Source of the DNA: Loktanella sp.
GTDB taxonomy: Bacteria > Pseudomonadota > Alphaproteobacteria > Rhodobacterales > Rhodobacteraceae
NCBI GenBank assembly: GCA_024635625.1
Contig: JAGXIQ010000121.1
Location: 1-42,398 of the forward strand
Reading direction: 5' to 3'
Length of the DNA: 42,398 bases
Part shown: positions 1-8,195 of the stretch, piece after piece
How the letters are laid out: the number at the start of each line of letters is the position of its first letter
Position numbering within the stretch: position 1 is the first letter of the stretch
Translations under genes and position numbers: made by a program
Notes under the pieces: generated by a model
What the model saw: only the letters and a program-made list of their open reading frames with translations
What the model was told of the DNA's origin: nothing
Database searches by the model: none

Positions 1-110
1 AGATCGAGATCGACCCGATGATCACCCACACGATGCCGTTGGACGACATCAACAAAGGCTTTGACCTGATGCACAAAGGCGAAAGCATTCGCGGCGTCGT
101 CATCTACTGA
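1..110 (+). CDS. frmA: S-(hydroxymethyl)glutathione dehydrogenase (class III alcohol dehydrogenase), C-terminal end only
   Basis: The window opens inside this gene; only the last 35 codons and a TGA stop are visible, in the frame that starts at base 3. The tail contains [20 protein letters not shown] and ends in VVIY, the characteristic C-terminus of zinc-dependent class III alcohol dehydrogenases. The family oxidises S-hydroxymethylglutathione, formed from formaldehyde and glutathione, to S-formylglutathione in the cytoplasm. The catalytic zinc ligands lie outside the window and cannot be checked. A strong terminator follows about 30 bp after the stop, so this gene is the last of its transcript. 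Other medium-chain alcohol dehydrogenases share parts of this tail, so the subclass is likely rather than proven. Confidence 0.75.
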   Translation, partial: IEIDPMITHTMPLDDINKGFDLMHKGESIRGVVIY

Positions 111-138
111 TCCCAACCCCGAAGCCCAAAAGATGAAA

Positions 139-167
139 GGCCCGGTCAATGCGACCGGGCCTTTTTT
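139..167 (+). terminator. Rho-independent terminator after the formaldehyde dehydrogenase gene
   Basis: A perfect 9-bp stem, GGCCCGGTC (139-147) with GACCGGGCC (153-161), has a 5-base loop and is followed by six T residues (162-167). This is a textbook intrinsic terminator on the plus strand, 28 bp beyond the stop codon. Confidence 0.9.
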
Positions 168-376
168 ACGCCTGGCAGGGCTGAGGCTTGGATGCGACGC
201 TCAAGCAGCACATCCAGCCAATAGCTAACATCGATTTGGTGTGTAGCGCGCTGGACATTCACTTTAGCTATTCTGACCTGCAGGATTCTCTTGCGAAGCA
301 AATGTTTTGGGAGCAACGATTGAATTGTGACTGTCTGAACACGCGACAGGATGCGTGAGCAGCGGCCGAGTTCTTA

Positions 377-787
377 TTGGAGGACCGGATCGTTAGACTG
401 GATCGCATATATATATTGGCGGGCTTCGCGTGGCTGATCTTTGGCATGATGTTTGGGATTTACCTTGGAATTACGGATCAGCTTCAATTCGCAAACTCTC
501 ATGCCCATGCTAACCTGCTTGGGTTTGTCGTTTCCGTTCTTTTCGGGCTGTTGTTGCGAAACTGGCCGCCGCTTTTGAACAGCCGGTTGGCTATGCCGCA
601 GTTCGTGATTTACCAGTTTGGTGTCGTCATTCTCGTGGCCGGAAAATTCGATATCGACAGTGGGGGACGTGGCATTCTCGCACCCCCGGGTGCGATGATC
701 GTCGTCCTTGGCACATTCATTATGTTTTGGATGTTCGCGAGCGCGGAGTACGGGCCGAACGTCACCGCGCCGGGCCTGTCCCGATGA
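377..787 (+). CDS. Small four-helix membrane protein with a His-rich HAHANLLGF motif
   Basis: This 136-residue hydrophobic protein has about four predicted membrane segments. Near residue 42 it carries SHAHANLLGF, a motif seen in small membrane proteins often annotated as related to cytochrome oxidase subunit I or NnrS, where the histidines are suspected haem or metal ligands. I cannot name a function. The start is uncertain: the frame opens with TTG at 377, another TTG lies at 416, and there is no in-frame ATG before the first helix. A GGAGG sequence at 379-383 has no start codon at normal spacing. Its TGA stop overlaps the ATG of the methyltransferase gene (ATGA, 784-787), so the two are probably translationally coupled. 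Confidence 0.6.
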   Translation: MEDRIVRLDRIYILAGFAWLIFGMMFGIYLGITDQLQFANSHAHANLLGFVVSVLFGLLLRNWPPLLNSRLAMPQFVIYQFGVVILVAGKFDIDSGGRGILAPPGAMIVVLGTFIMFWMFASAEYGPNVTAPGLSR

Positions 788-1608
788 CAGGTTCGGTTCA
801 ACAACACTACGGTGCGGCGGACATCACAGCCAAAATATTGGCCGCGATTCCTTGGAACCCGGACGGCGGAACGCCACTGACGGCGCAGGATTTGTATCCG
901 TTCGATCAACTGCATGGCCGAGAATTGTTTGCGACCCAAGAGCATGGCACGCGGCTAAATCCAAGCAGTGAAGATCATATTCTTGATGTGGGATGCGGCA
1001 TTGGCGGGCCTGCGCGTTACATGGCCGCGACTTTCGACTGCAGAGTAACCGGCATGGATATAACGCCGCCTTTTATCGATGCGGCGCGAGAGCTAAGCCG
1101 GCTGTGCGGCCTGACTGACAAGCTTACTTTCGTAGAGGCGGATGTCACAAAGCTGCCTGCTTTGGCAAAAACTTTTGATCATGCCTACAGTTTCTACGTT
1201 GGAATGAACCTGACGAACAAGCTTTCGGTTTTGAGGCACGTCTTCCGGGTTTTGAAGCCAGGAGGCAGGTTGCTGTGGACGGAAGTGACCTGTGGTGTTG
1301 GCGCACCAATCTATCCTTTGCCGTGGTCTGAAATCCCTTCCCACAGTCATGTTCAGACCTGCGATACCCTTGTCGCCATGTTCGAAACTGCTGGGTTTCA
1401 AATAGACGCGGTTGAGGACGAGACGTTCGCACATCTTGAACTGGCGCAAAAAATGAAGGCTTCGGGAAGGATAGCGACCTCGGATCAACAGCAGGCAAAC
1501 CAAGTCGTGCTTGGCCCGAGTTTTGTAACGCGGCGTATCAATTACATTGAAAGCCTTCGGGCGGGGCATCTTGTGTCGATGCTATTGGACGTTTGCAAAC
1601 CAAGCTAA
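784..1608 (+). CDS. SAM-dependent class I methyltransferase
   Basis: This 274-residue cytoplasmic protein starts at an ATG that overlaps the preceding stop codon. The glycine-rich SAM-binding motif I is clear, LDVGCGIGGPARYMA near residue 69, and is followed by a second strand ending in the acidic GMDIT. The N-terminal VQQHYG and the overall layout resemble the sarcosine/dimethylglycine, phosphoethanolamine and tocopherol-type methyltransferases, which act on small molecules. The substrate cannot be read from the sequence. The overlap with the His-rich membrane protein upstream suggests the pair works together. An upstream extension in the same frame reaches 727, but it lies entirely inside the neighbouring gene and was not chosen. 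Confidence 0.8.
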   Translation: MTGSVQQHYGAADITAKILAAIPWNPDGGTPLTAQDLYPFDQLHGRELFATQEHGTRLNPSSEDHILDVGCGIGGPARYMAATFDCRVTGMDITPPFIDAARELSRLCGLTDKLTFVEADVTKLPALAKTFDHAYSFYVGMNLTNKLSVLRHVFRVLKPGGRLLWTEVTCGVGAPIYPLPWSEIPSHSHVQTCDTLVAMFETAGFQIDAVEDETFAHLELAQKMKASGRIATSDQQQANQVVLGPSFVTRRINYIESLRAGHLVSMLLDVCKPS

Positions 1609-1930
1609 GCTATTGCGCTGATAACCCCATCGAATCCAGCCAATGGAACGTCCTCTTCGCTCTTTCGGTAACTGGTCTTGCAGCCTAAATTTGACGATGG
1701 GCAGCGATTTTTCCGAAGCAACTTTGGAAACTCTTGTTTGGCCCTCGCCCGTCAATTCTGCGGCCGGGCAACGCGCTGTTTGCTTGCTGCACCATTTGCC
1801 CTGAATAGTTTGTTCGATGTCATCGTAAGCTTCGCACAAATTTCGGGATGCTGCGCGTTTTAGAGTGGCATTGAAAATCAGAGATGCGCCAACACTTGGG
1901 CGACGATAGGCGCTGTGACGCGATTGTGGG
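1609..1930. other. Intergenic gap with no supported gene
   Basis: About 320 bp lie between the converging methyltransferase and SH3-protein genes. Open frames exist on both strands, but none has a recognisable domain, a convincing ribosome binding site or a plausible start. The minus-strand frame across 1582-1880 reads like a basic, cysteine-containing peptide and could be a decayed fragment. No RNA gene or terminator with a T-run was recognised. Confidence 0.5.
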
Positions 1931-2233
1931 TCACTTTTTTCGCAGGTAGGCCCAAGAAACATACCCTTTGATCCCGCGTGCACCATACAAAGAGACGTTG
2001 CACCAGCGGGTGCCACCGTTCGGTTGGCAGCTGTGGACCCTTAGAACGGTGCCGTTTGGCAGGCCAAGAATGACGATATAGCCGATCCCGGGTCCTGCGC
2101 GCATTTTTAGCATGTCGTCTTCTTCGACGCCAAAAACCTCAAATCGGCCCAATGATGCGGCCGCGACCGATGCGGGGGTAAGTAAGGTCGCCAATGTTAC
2201 TGCCACTAGCGCGCCTAAAAGTGTTTTGCGCAT
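1931..2233 (-). CDS. Secreted SH3-domain protein
   Basis: This 100-residue protein begins at 2233, where ATG is preceded by AAAAGGAGA at good spacing. A signal peptide is evident: MRKTLLGALVAVTLATLL followed by small residues (cleavage near ASVAAA). The mature part of about 70 residues fits a bacterial SH3 (SH3_3-type) fold, with the typical LKMRAGPGIGYIVI segment, GTVLRV, a Trp-Cys pair and a final GYVSWAYL. Such domains bind cell-wall peptide or partner proteins in the periplasm. Two cysteines (in HSCQPNGG and RWCNV) could form a disulphide. The frame continues upstream to 2299, but that extension precedes the signal peptide and is unlikely to be translated. Confidence 0.75.
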   Translation of the reverse strand: MRKTLLGALVAVTLATLLTPASVAAASLGRFEVFGVEEDDMLKMRAGPGIGYIVILGLPNGTVLRVHSCQPNGGTRWCNVSLYGARGIKGYVSWAYLRKK

Positions 2234-2440
2234 CGCTCTCTCCTTTTTACTGCCTCGGTCATAGTCGTAATCGGTCAGGCTTGAGAAAGAAACAGCCACC
2301 CCGATGCATCGGCGGTCTTGGGTCGCTTCTGAGCTATTCTGCCCCGCTCAGAAGGGGCGTGCTTAGCGGAAATGCGGCGTGGGCTGGTGGCTTTGGCAGA
2401 GCTGCGTTAGGTCATGGGCAACCTAATAAGGATCCTCGTT

Positions 2441-3190
2441 ATGCCCGAAAAACGCCCCCTGCTGGCCGTGCTGATCGATGCCGACAATACCTCGCCAAAG
2501 TTCGCTGCCGCGATCTTTGAGGAAGTGGCAAGTTTTGGCGAAGCTTCAGTGCGGCGCCTCTACGGGGACTTTGCCTCTCCGCAGTTGGGTGGGTGGAACA
2601 AGATTTTGCTAGAGCATGGCCTTAATCCGCAGCAAAGCCCGGCTTATACGACGGGTAAGAATTCCAGCGATATTGCGCTCGTGATCGACGCGATGGATCT
2701 TTTACACACGGGGCGGTTTCAGGGCTTTGTGCTCGTAAGTTCGGATAGCGATTTCACGTCGCTTGCCAGTCGTATCCGAGAGCAGGGGCTGGATGTTTAT
2801 GGCATTGGTCAAAAGAAGACTCCGGATGCTTTTCGCCGGGCCTGCAAGAGGTTCATTTTTGTAGAGAACCTTGGCGCTGACACACCGGATCCGGTGATAG
2901 CCAACGGCGCAGAGCCGCAGGCACCTCGACCTGCCGCAAGCGAGAGCAATACGAAAGAGCAGCCGAGCAAAGTTGTGCCGCTGGTCATTCAGGCGATGAA
3001 AAGCATCGACCCGGATGGCGATTGGTATTCGCTGGGACAGCTTGGTCAATATCTGGTTAGCGCGAATCCCGAATTCGACGCGCGCACCTATGGGAGCGCG
3101 AAATTGAGTGATCTTTTGCGCAAGACCGGGCGGTTCGAGGTGGCGCAGCGACAGGGTGGTAATCACTTGGACGTGCGCCGTCTGGACTGA
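2441..3190 (+). CDS. NYN-domain (LabA/DUF88-like) protein with C-terminal OST-HTH/LOTUS domain
   Basis: This 249-residue protein starts at ATG 2441, behind AAGGAT at 2428-2433; an upstream in-frame ATG at 2414 has no comparable site. Residues about 6-145 form a NYN (PIN-like nuclease) domain with the acidic positions expected for metal binding: LIDADN, then SDIALVIDAMD, then SSDSDF. After a Pro/Ala/Glu-rich linker, residues about 168-249 match the OST-HTH/LOTUS fold, with WYSLGQLGQYL and DLLRKTGRFEV. Proteins of this build are thought to be RNA-binding or RNA-cleaving; targets are unknown for most bacterial members. It stands alone, about 70 bp ahead of mbfA and separated from it by an iron-responsive operator. 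Confidence 0.8.
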   Translation: MPEKRPLLAVLIDADNTSPKFAAAIFEEVASFGEASVRRLYGDFASPQLGGWNKILLEHGLNPQQSPAYTTGKNSSDIALVIDAMDLLHTGRFQGFVLVSSDSDFTSLASRIREQGLDVYGIGQKKTPDAFRRACKRFIFVENLGADTPDPVIANGAEPQAPRPAASESNTKEQPSKVVPLVIQAMKSIDPDGDWYSLGQLGQYLVSANPEFDARTYGSAKLSDLLRKTGRFEVAQRQGGNHLDVRRLD

Positions 3191-3228
3191 CTGTCGGCGG
3201 GGCTTGCGCCGCGCGGGAAAGCCAGTAG

Positions 3229-3245
3229 TTTGGAATCATTCTAAA
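3229..3245 (+). promoter_or_regulatory. Putative Irr iron-control element (ICE) upstream of mbfA
   Basis: TTTGGAATCATTCTAAA is a near-perfect inverted repeat that fits the ICE pattern bound by the haem-sensing regulator Irr in alphaproteobacteria (TTTAGAA, three bases, TTCTAAA) with one transition. It ends 15 bp before the mbfA start and just before the AGGAG ribosome binding site. That position suits repression, which matches how Irr controls mbfA in Bradyrhizobium and Agrobacterium. Confidence 0.75.
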
Positions 3246-3260
3246 ATAGGAGCCTGACCG

Positions 3261-4238
3261 ATGATTCCGGGATTCGCCAATCGCCGCCGCTTTTCTGATC
3301 TAACCGAGCAGGAGGTGCTGGCGCTTGCGATTTCGTCCGAAGAGGACGATGGGCGCATCTATCGCTCCTACGCCGAGATGTTGCGGACCGATTATCCCGC
3401 CTCTGCCGCCGTGTTTGACGGTATGGCAGAAGAGGAGGATATCCACCGCACGCGGCTGATCGATCTGCACCAAATTCGGTTTGGGAACGTGATCCCATTA
3501 ATTCGGCGCGAACACGTATCCGGATTTTATGCGCGCAAGCCGGTCTGGCTTACATCGAATCTGGGACTGGAACGCATCCGCGAGGAAGCGGGACAAATGG
3601 AGCGTGATGCGGAACGGTTCTATCTTGCCGCCGCGGGCCGTACGTCGGATGCGGCGACGCGCAAGTTGCTGGGTGATCTGGCGAGCGCTGAAGGTAGCCA
3701 TGTAGAGCGGGCAGATCAGTTGATCGAACGCAACCTTGTGCCAGACGCGAAAACAGAGGAAGAAGCGGCTGCGCATCGGCAGTTCGTACTAACTTGGGTG
3801 CAGCCGGGACTGGCTGGTCTGATGGACGGCTCTGTCAGTACGCTAGCACCGATTTTTGCGACGGCCTTTGCAACGCAAGATACGCATACGACGTTTTTGG
3901 TCGGTCTGGCCGCCAGCATTGGCGCTGGCATCTCGATGGGGTTCACCGAGGCGGCGTCGGATGATGGCGCGATTTCAGGACGCGGGTCGCCGATTAAGCG
4001 TGGAATTGCGGCGGGGGTGATGACGACGCTGGGTGGTTTGGGCCATGCGTTGCCTTATCTGATCCCGGATTTTTGGACGGCAACGGTGATTGCGATGGTT
4101 GTGGTCTTTGTCGAGTTGTGGGCGATTGCGTGGATTCAGAACCGTTATATGCAGACACCGTTTCTGCGGGCGGCGTTTCAGGTGGTGGTCGGTGGTGCCT
4201 TGGTGTTTGCCGCTGGCGCGATCATCGGAGCTGGGTAG
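3261..4238 (+). CDS. mbfA: Membrane-bound ferritin-like iron exporter MbfA
   Basis: This 325-residue protein starts at ATG 3261 behind AGGAG. Residues about 12-165 are a ferritin-like four-helix domain with repeated carboxylate and histidine ligands ([41 protein letters not shown]). Residues about 180-325 are a VIT1/CCC1-like membrane domain with several helices, starting at [17 protein letters not shown]. This two-part build is that of MbfA, an inner-membrane exporter of excess iron that confers iron and peroxide tolerance. The ICE operator directly upstream supports the assignment independently. The gene is monocistronic; the next gene lies on the other strand. Confidence 0.9.
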   Translation: MIPGFANRRRFSDLTEQEVLALAISSEEDDGRIYRSYAEMLRTDYPASAAVFDGMAEEEDIHRTRLIDLHQIRFGNVIPLIRREHVSGFYARKPVWLTSNLGLERIREEAGQMERDAERFYLAAAGRTSDAATRKLLGDLASAEGSHVERADQLIERNLVPDAKTEEEAAAHRQFVLTWVQPGLAGLMDGSVSTLAPIFATAFATQDTHTTFLVGLAASIGAGISMGFTEAASDDGAISGRGSPIKRGIAAGVMTTLGGLGHALPYLIPDFWTATVIAMVVVFVELWAIAWIQNRYMQTPFLRAAFQVVVGGALVFAAGAIIGAG

Positions 4239-4306
4239 CTGAATTTTCGCGGCACATCGGATTGGGGCGTCGGACCGGCCCGTGAAGTGCCCGGAAACTT
4301 TTAAGA

Positions 4307-4885
4307 TCAGACCGGACGGATCATCGTGACAGTAAAACGGAACCCAAAAACGTGGCGCAGCGGCCCGATGGACGTTGATTTTTCCACGGTGAAGCCGAGG
4401 CGCGTATAAAGCGCCTGCGCGCGTGGGTTCGTGTTGACCACGTCAAGGCGTAGGGCCGGGTAATGCCGGCGGCGGGCCTCCTCTGACAGCGCGCCTAATA
4501 GTGCCGTACCGACGCCTTGACTGCGGGCATAGGGGGCAACTGCAAGGCCATCGGTAAGGAAGCGCCTATTTTCCGTATCGCGGGACAGCAAATTCAACAA
4601 AGCTGCACGCCACAGCGCGCCGGGCCAGCCATATGTCTTGGCAAGGGCCGTAAGAGAGCCCGCCACGAAGGCGCTTGAGTGGGTCTTGAAACCTGCGATG
4701 CCGATCAGATTGCCATTGTCGTCCGTGGCGCTGATGACGTGAGTGGGATCAATAGCCGCTTCTATGAACTGCAGTGCGCGGGCGTCCGGTCCAAGGACCT
4801 TGCCCAGTTTGCTGCCGAAAGCCTGCCAGTAAAGTTGGGCTGCGGCGGAATGTTGGCCAGAAGGGAGGCCCTTGGCGATGATCAA
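4307..4885 (-). CDS. GNAT family N-acetyltransferase
   Basis: This 192-residue cytoplasmic protein has the acetyl-CoA binding signature of the GNAT fold near residue 115, LAVAPYARSQGVGTALL, followed by RLDVVNTNPRAQALYTRLGF, the usual beta4-alpha3 and beta5-alpha4 segments. The substrate cannot be predicted. The frame starts with TTG at 4885, which overlaps the TGA of the moeA fusion gene (TTGA); there is no good ribosome binding site, so translation is probably coupled to that gene. It is the last gene of the molybdenum cofactor block, and its functional link to the cofactor is unclear. Confidence 0.8.
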   Translation of the reverse strand: MIIAKGLPSGQHSAAAQLYWQAFGSKLGKVLGPDARALQFIEAAIDPTHVISATDDNGNLIGIAGFKTHSSAFVAGSLTALAKTYGWPGALWRAALLNLLSRDTENRRFLTDGLAVAPYARSQGVGTALLGALSEEARRRHYPALRLDVVNTNPRAQALYTRLGFTVEKSTSIGPLRHVFGFRFTVTMIRPV

Positions 4886-6978
4886 AGGTCGAAGCTGGCA
4901 AAGGGAATGTAGTTGACCGGCGTTCCAAGACTGATCTGTGCCGCGCCATCAGGAAGCTCTACAAGGCCCGTGGCCCACGACAGGCCAGAAACGCGCCCGG
5001 ATCCTTCGGAGGGAAAGACCTGAACCGCGCCGTCGGTGATGCGGGCCCGCAGGTATTCGCGTCGGCCCGATTTCTTGGATTTGATAAAGGCGGCGGGCAC
5101 CTGAAAGCCTTGCGGTGCGGGCCATTCTGCACCCGCAAGGCATGCGAGGGCAGGGTGGGCAAAGATTAGGGCGCAGACCTGTGCGGCCACGGGATTTCCG
5201 GGCAGGCCGAAGACGGGGGTGTCCTGCCACAGGCCAAGTGCAAGCGGGCGGCCCGGCTTCATGGCGATCCGCCAAAGGGCCAGTGTGCCGGTCCCTTGTA
5301 AATGGGCGGACATGTGGTCTTCGTCCCCTGCGGACGCCCCACCCGAGGTAAGTATGGCGTCGCATTTAGCGGCGGCACGATCAAGGATCCTGCGCAATTT
5401 TGCACGGTTGTCGGGGGCAATGCCAAGGTCGACAGGGATGTGGCCCCAGCGTGCGATATCGGCAAGCAGCATGGCGCGGTTGGCGTCATAGATCTGGCCA
5501 TCGGTGGCAGCATCGCCCGGCGCGCGAAGTTCGTCGCCGGTCGAAAGTACGCCAACTTTAAGTGGCTTGTGAACGGTGACGGTCGCTGTACCGCACGCGG
5601 CGAGGGTCGCAAGATCCGCCGGGGTCAGGCGTCTGCGGGCGGGCAGTACGTCTGCGCCTGCGGTCATATCCTCGCCAGCTTTGCGGGCGTTGGCCCCGCG
5701 CTTCAGCGGACCGTGCAGGGCGATGTGGGTCGTGTTGGCGGTCGTATCTTCTTGCAGGACGACGGTATCAGTCCCGTCAGGTATATTAGCGCCAGTCAGG
5801 ATGCGGATTGCGTGGTTGGGCGGGACCGTACCCTCGAAAGGTTGGCCAGCGGCAGCGCGCCCGGGATGCAGGGGGAGGGCGTGTGGGCCGTCTGGCAGCG
5901 GACCTGCGAAGGCATAGCCGTCGACGGCAGCGTTCGCGTAGGGTGGGTGGCTGCGCATCGCGGTGACGGGCGCTGCGAGGATGCGACCAACGGCTTGGGT
6001 CAGGGGAACGGTTTCGGTCGCGGTCACGGGCGCAAGGTGCGCGCGCAAGTGGGATAGCGCGTCGTCCACTGGTGTCCAATGGGCACCTTGCGGCATGGCG
6101 AAACAGTCGTTGCGCAAGGGCGGGGGGATCAGGGCGGGCATAACGGCACCTTGCAGCAGGGGGGCGTGGCCGAGGCCGAGAACCCAGCCTTCGGGGGTGG
6201 GATCAATGTCGAAAACAGTTTGCCACTGATCTGTGGCGAGAGAGGAAAAGGCGCGGGCATAAAGCGACACCTGAGCAGCGTCGCGGATTGCGTCATCATT
6301 CAAAAGCGCGGTGGGCAGAAGTGAAAAGTAGGTTTCTGCCAGCACGATGGGGGTGTCGGGTGTCTGGAAAGGCCAGACTGACAGGGACGGGCCAAAGTGG
6401 TGGCGCAGACGCGACAGGGTTGGCAGGCCCATGATGACCTGACCGCCGACAGCGCCAGCGCCAGCAAGTTGCCACGGCGAGAAGGCACCAGGGGCGGCAC
6501 TGTCGGTGGTGCGGTGTTCTGCGAGAGCAAAACCTTGTCGGTCAAGGCCCTTGCGCGGCAAGTGCGGCACGTCGTGATTAGGTCTTCCATTGCCCCAGAA
6601 CGGACCTATTCCCGGAAATTGTGCGTTGATTTGACCCGCTAGAGAGAAACGATTGTTTTCTGATGGTGTGTCCTTCACGCGCGCCGCGAACCAGTCCCAA
6701 AGGGCAAGGGGGTCTTCGGTGCCGATCAGCGCCTTGGCAAAACCGTTTGGGTAGGCGAAGCAGAGATCAAATGCGATAAGGGTGCGGCGATGCTGTCCCA
6801 GCTCTGTCGCAAGGGCGTCCGTGATATAGGCTTCGGCAATCTGGCGATTGCGGTGGTAAAGCGGCGCATCCGATGCACCTGTGCGGCCGATGCAAGTCCA
6901 AATTGCGTCCTTCTTAGGTGTTGCGCCGCGGTCGTTACCCCCCGACCAGTCGACCATGATGACGGTGTCGAACGTCAT
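4882..6978 (-). CDS. moeA: Molybdopterin molybdenumtransferase MoeA with an extra N-terminal domain
   Basis: MoeA inserts molybdate into adenylylated molybdopterin. Residues about 300-698 form a complete MoeA: PPYANAAVDGYAF near 345, STGDEL, TSGGASAGDEDH and GLPGNPVAAQV, with the C-terminal domain ending at the stop. MoeA is usually about 390-410 residues; this protein has 698. The first 295 or so residues form a separate domain I do not confidently recognise. It has VDWSGG near residue 9, IAFDLCFAYP near 68 and LAETYFSLLP near 213, a spacing of acidic residues reminiscent of RNase H-like DUF429 proteins. Its ATG overlaps the mobB stop by 4 bp, and its own stop overlaps the acetyltransferase start. 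No internal start codon with a ribosome binding site was noticed at the domain boundary. Confidence 0.85.
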   Translation of the reverse strand: MTFDTVIMVDWSGGNDRGATPKKDAIWTCIGRTGASDAPLYHRNRQIAEAYITDALATELGQHRRTLIAFDLCFAYPNGFAKALIGTEDPLALWDWFAARVKDTPSENNRFSLAGQINAQFPGIGPFWGNGRPNHDVPHLPRKGLDRQGFALAEHRTTDSAAPGAFSPWQLAGAGAVGGQVIMGLPTLSRLRHHFGPSLSVWPFQTPDTPIVLAETYFSLLPTALLNDDAIRDAAQVSLYARAFSSLATDQWQTVFDIDPTPEGWVLGLGHAPLLQGAVMPALIPPPLRNDCFAMPQGAHWTPVDDALSHLRAHLAPVTATETVPLTQAVGRILAAPVTAMRSHPPYANAAVDGYAFAGPLPDGPHALPLHPGRAAAGQPFEGTVPPNHAIRILTGANIPDGTDTVVLQEDTTANTTHIALHGPLKRGANARKAGEDMTAGADVLPARRRLTPADLATLAACGTATVTVHKPLKVGVLSTGDELRAPGDAATDGQIYDANRAMLLADIARWGHIPVDLGIAPDNRAKLRRILDRAAAKCDAILTSGGASAGDEDHMSAHLQGTGTLALWRIAMKPGRPLALGLWQDTPVFGLPGNPVAAQVCALIFAHPALACLAGAEWPAPQGFQVPAAFIKSKKSGRREYLRARITDGAVQVFPSEGSGRVSGLSWATGLVELPDGAAQISLGTPVNYIPFASFDL

Positions 6979-7478
6979 CCGCGGGCGGGCAGGCCGACCT
7001 GCGCTAGAATGAAATCGGCGATGGCTGCGGTATCGTCTAGGTCGAACTGGGGGCGATCTAAAGACAGGGGAGAATCGGTCGCGATAGCCTTGATCGTGGG
7101 GTCGTCTATGGCGATCAATGGGTTACCGGTGGCAGCGCGGTAGGCCTCTATCTTGGGGTGGGTGTCGCGCTTGTAGCCTTCGACGAGGATCAGATCGACA
7201 GGGGCGAGGTGGGTGAGCAAGTCTTTCATTGGCGGCTCTGGTGCGTCACGCAACTCTGTCATCAGTGCCCAGCGGGTGCCAGAGGCCAATAATACTTGGG
7301 ATGCGCCCGCGATGCGGTGGCGGTGGCTGTCCTTGCCGGGATGGTCGACGTCAAAGCTGTGATGGGCGTGTTTGAGCGTCGATACCGTAAAGCCACGCTG
7401 CGTGATCTCTGTCACGAGGCGTTCCATAAGGCCGGTTTTACCCGCGTTTTTCCAGCCAGTGACGCCAAAGATATTCAT
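6975..7478 (-). CDS. mobB: Molybdopterin-guanine dinucleotide biosynthesis adaptor MobB
   Basis: This 167-residue GTP-binding protein has the P-loop GWKNAGKTGL at residues about 8-17, then LKHAHHSF and VDHPGKDSHRHRIAGA, the standard MobB arrangement. MobB assists MobA in making the guanine dinucleotide form of the molybdenum cofactor. The start chosen, ATG 7478, gives the usual N-terminus and overlaps the mobA stop by 4 bp; the frame continues upstream to 7646 only inside mobA. Its stop overlaps the moeA start, so mobA, mobB and moeA form one translationally coupled unit. Confidence 0.9.
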   Translation of the reverse strand: MNIFGVTGWKNAGKTGLMERLVTEITQRGFTVSTLKHAHHSFDVDHPGKDSHRHRIAGASQVLLASGTRWALMTELRDAPEPPMKDLLTHLAPVDLILVEGYKRDTHPKIEAYRAATGNPLIAIDDPTIKAIATDSPLSLDRPQFDLDDTAAIADFILAQVGLPARG

Positions 7479-8056
7479 AGCATGGCCTTTGCGGCTGTCA
7501 GATCGTCGGGGGTGTTGACGTTGAAGAAAGCGGTATCGTCCGGGAAGTTCGCCTTGCCCGCACCATGGGCGCGGGTGAACTGGACGATTTTGCGCAATCC
7601 ATCGTGCAGGGCCTGTCGCAGCGGGTCGCGCAGGCTGACGGGCCAAAGGCCGAAGGTGGGTTGGCGACCGCCCGGAGAAGCGGCGAGACTGAAACCGGCG
7701 TCACCGCCCGCAAGGAGAAGCTGCGGGACGAGATCGCATGGCAAAAAGGGCGTATCTGCCGCAGCAGTGACGATGTGTGTAGCGCATTGGCTGGCGGCCC
7801 AATCAAGACCTGCGAGAACGCCCGCAAGGGGACCGGGGTGGTCCGGAATACTGTCTGGCAGAATAGGCAAATTCAAATGCGCCAGCCGCGCTGGATCACC
7901 GTTAGCGTTCAACGCAATACGGTCCGTTTGGGGGGCGAGACGGTCAAGAACATGGGCAAGGATGGTGGTGTCACCAAGGCAGAGAAGGCCCTTGTCGCCA
8001 CCGCCCATGCGGGTGGCTTGGCCGCCCATAAGGATGAGGCCGAGGGGGGCGATCAT
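7475..8056 (-). CDS. mobA: Molybdenum cofactor guanylyltransferase MobA
   Basis: MobA transfers GMP from GTP to molybdopterin to give the MGD cofactor used by DMSO-reductase-family enzymes such as formate dehydrogenase. The 193-residue protein has the nucleotidyltransferase signature LILMGGQATRMGGGDKGL at its N-terminus and the metal-binding AAADTPFLP in the middle. I chose ATG 8056 because it gives the normal family N-terminus. A GTG at 8107 in the same frame has AAAAGGGAC upstream and would add 17 residues, so the start is not settled. Upstream lies a sequence element shared with the MBL hydrolase gene (see repeat at 8069-8113). Confidence 0.88.
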   Translation of the reverse strand: MIAPLGLILMGGQATRMGGGDKGLLCLGDTTILAHVLDRLAPQTDRIALNANGDPARLAHLNLPILPDSIPDHPGPLAGVLAGLDWAASQCATHIVTAAADTPFLPCDLVPQLLLAGGDAGFSLAASPGGRQPTFGLWPVSLRDPLRQALHDGLRKIVQFTRAHGAGKANFPDDTAFFNVNTPDDLTAAKAML

Positions 8057-8068
8057 AGTGGCACCGTG

Positions 8069-8113
8069 CGGCGCTGTTGCCGCTGGCCGGAAATACGCAC
8101 CGCCCACCGTCCC
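8069..8113 (-). repeat. Copy 1 of a dispersed element found upstream of mobA and of the MBL hydrolase gene
   Basis: Read on the minus strand, this stretch has GGACGGTGGGCGG (8100-8112) and, about 18 bases later, GGCAACAGCGCCG (8069-8081). Copy 2 at 13513-13557 has the first block identical and the second differing at one base, with the same spacing and the same orientation relative to its downstream gene. The sequence between the blocks is not conserved. The element lies a few bases ahead of the mobA start. Confidence 0.55.
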
Positions 8114-8195
8114 TTTTGGGACTTACTGGTGAAAAGTGCGCGGCTGCCACGACCTTGCCGCGCCTCGGGATATTTTAGATCAAAAGAACCAAGCG

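Noticed and set aside
1582..2016. Minus-strand frame in the gap after the methyltransferase
   Set aside because: Somewhat protein-like in its second half, but it overlaps real genes at both ends, has no ribosome binding site and no recognised domain; recorded only as an unexplained gap.
5302..6057. A 251-codon open frame on the plus strand opposite moeA
   Set aside because: Glycine- and arginine-rich shadow of the moeA coding strand.
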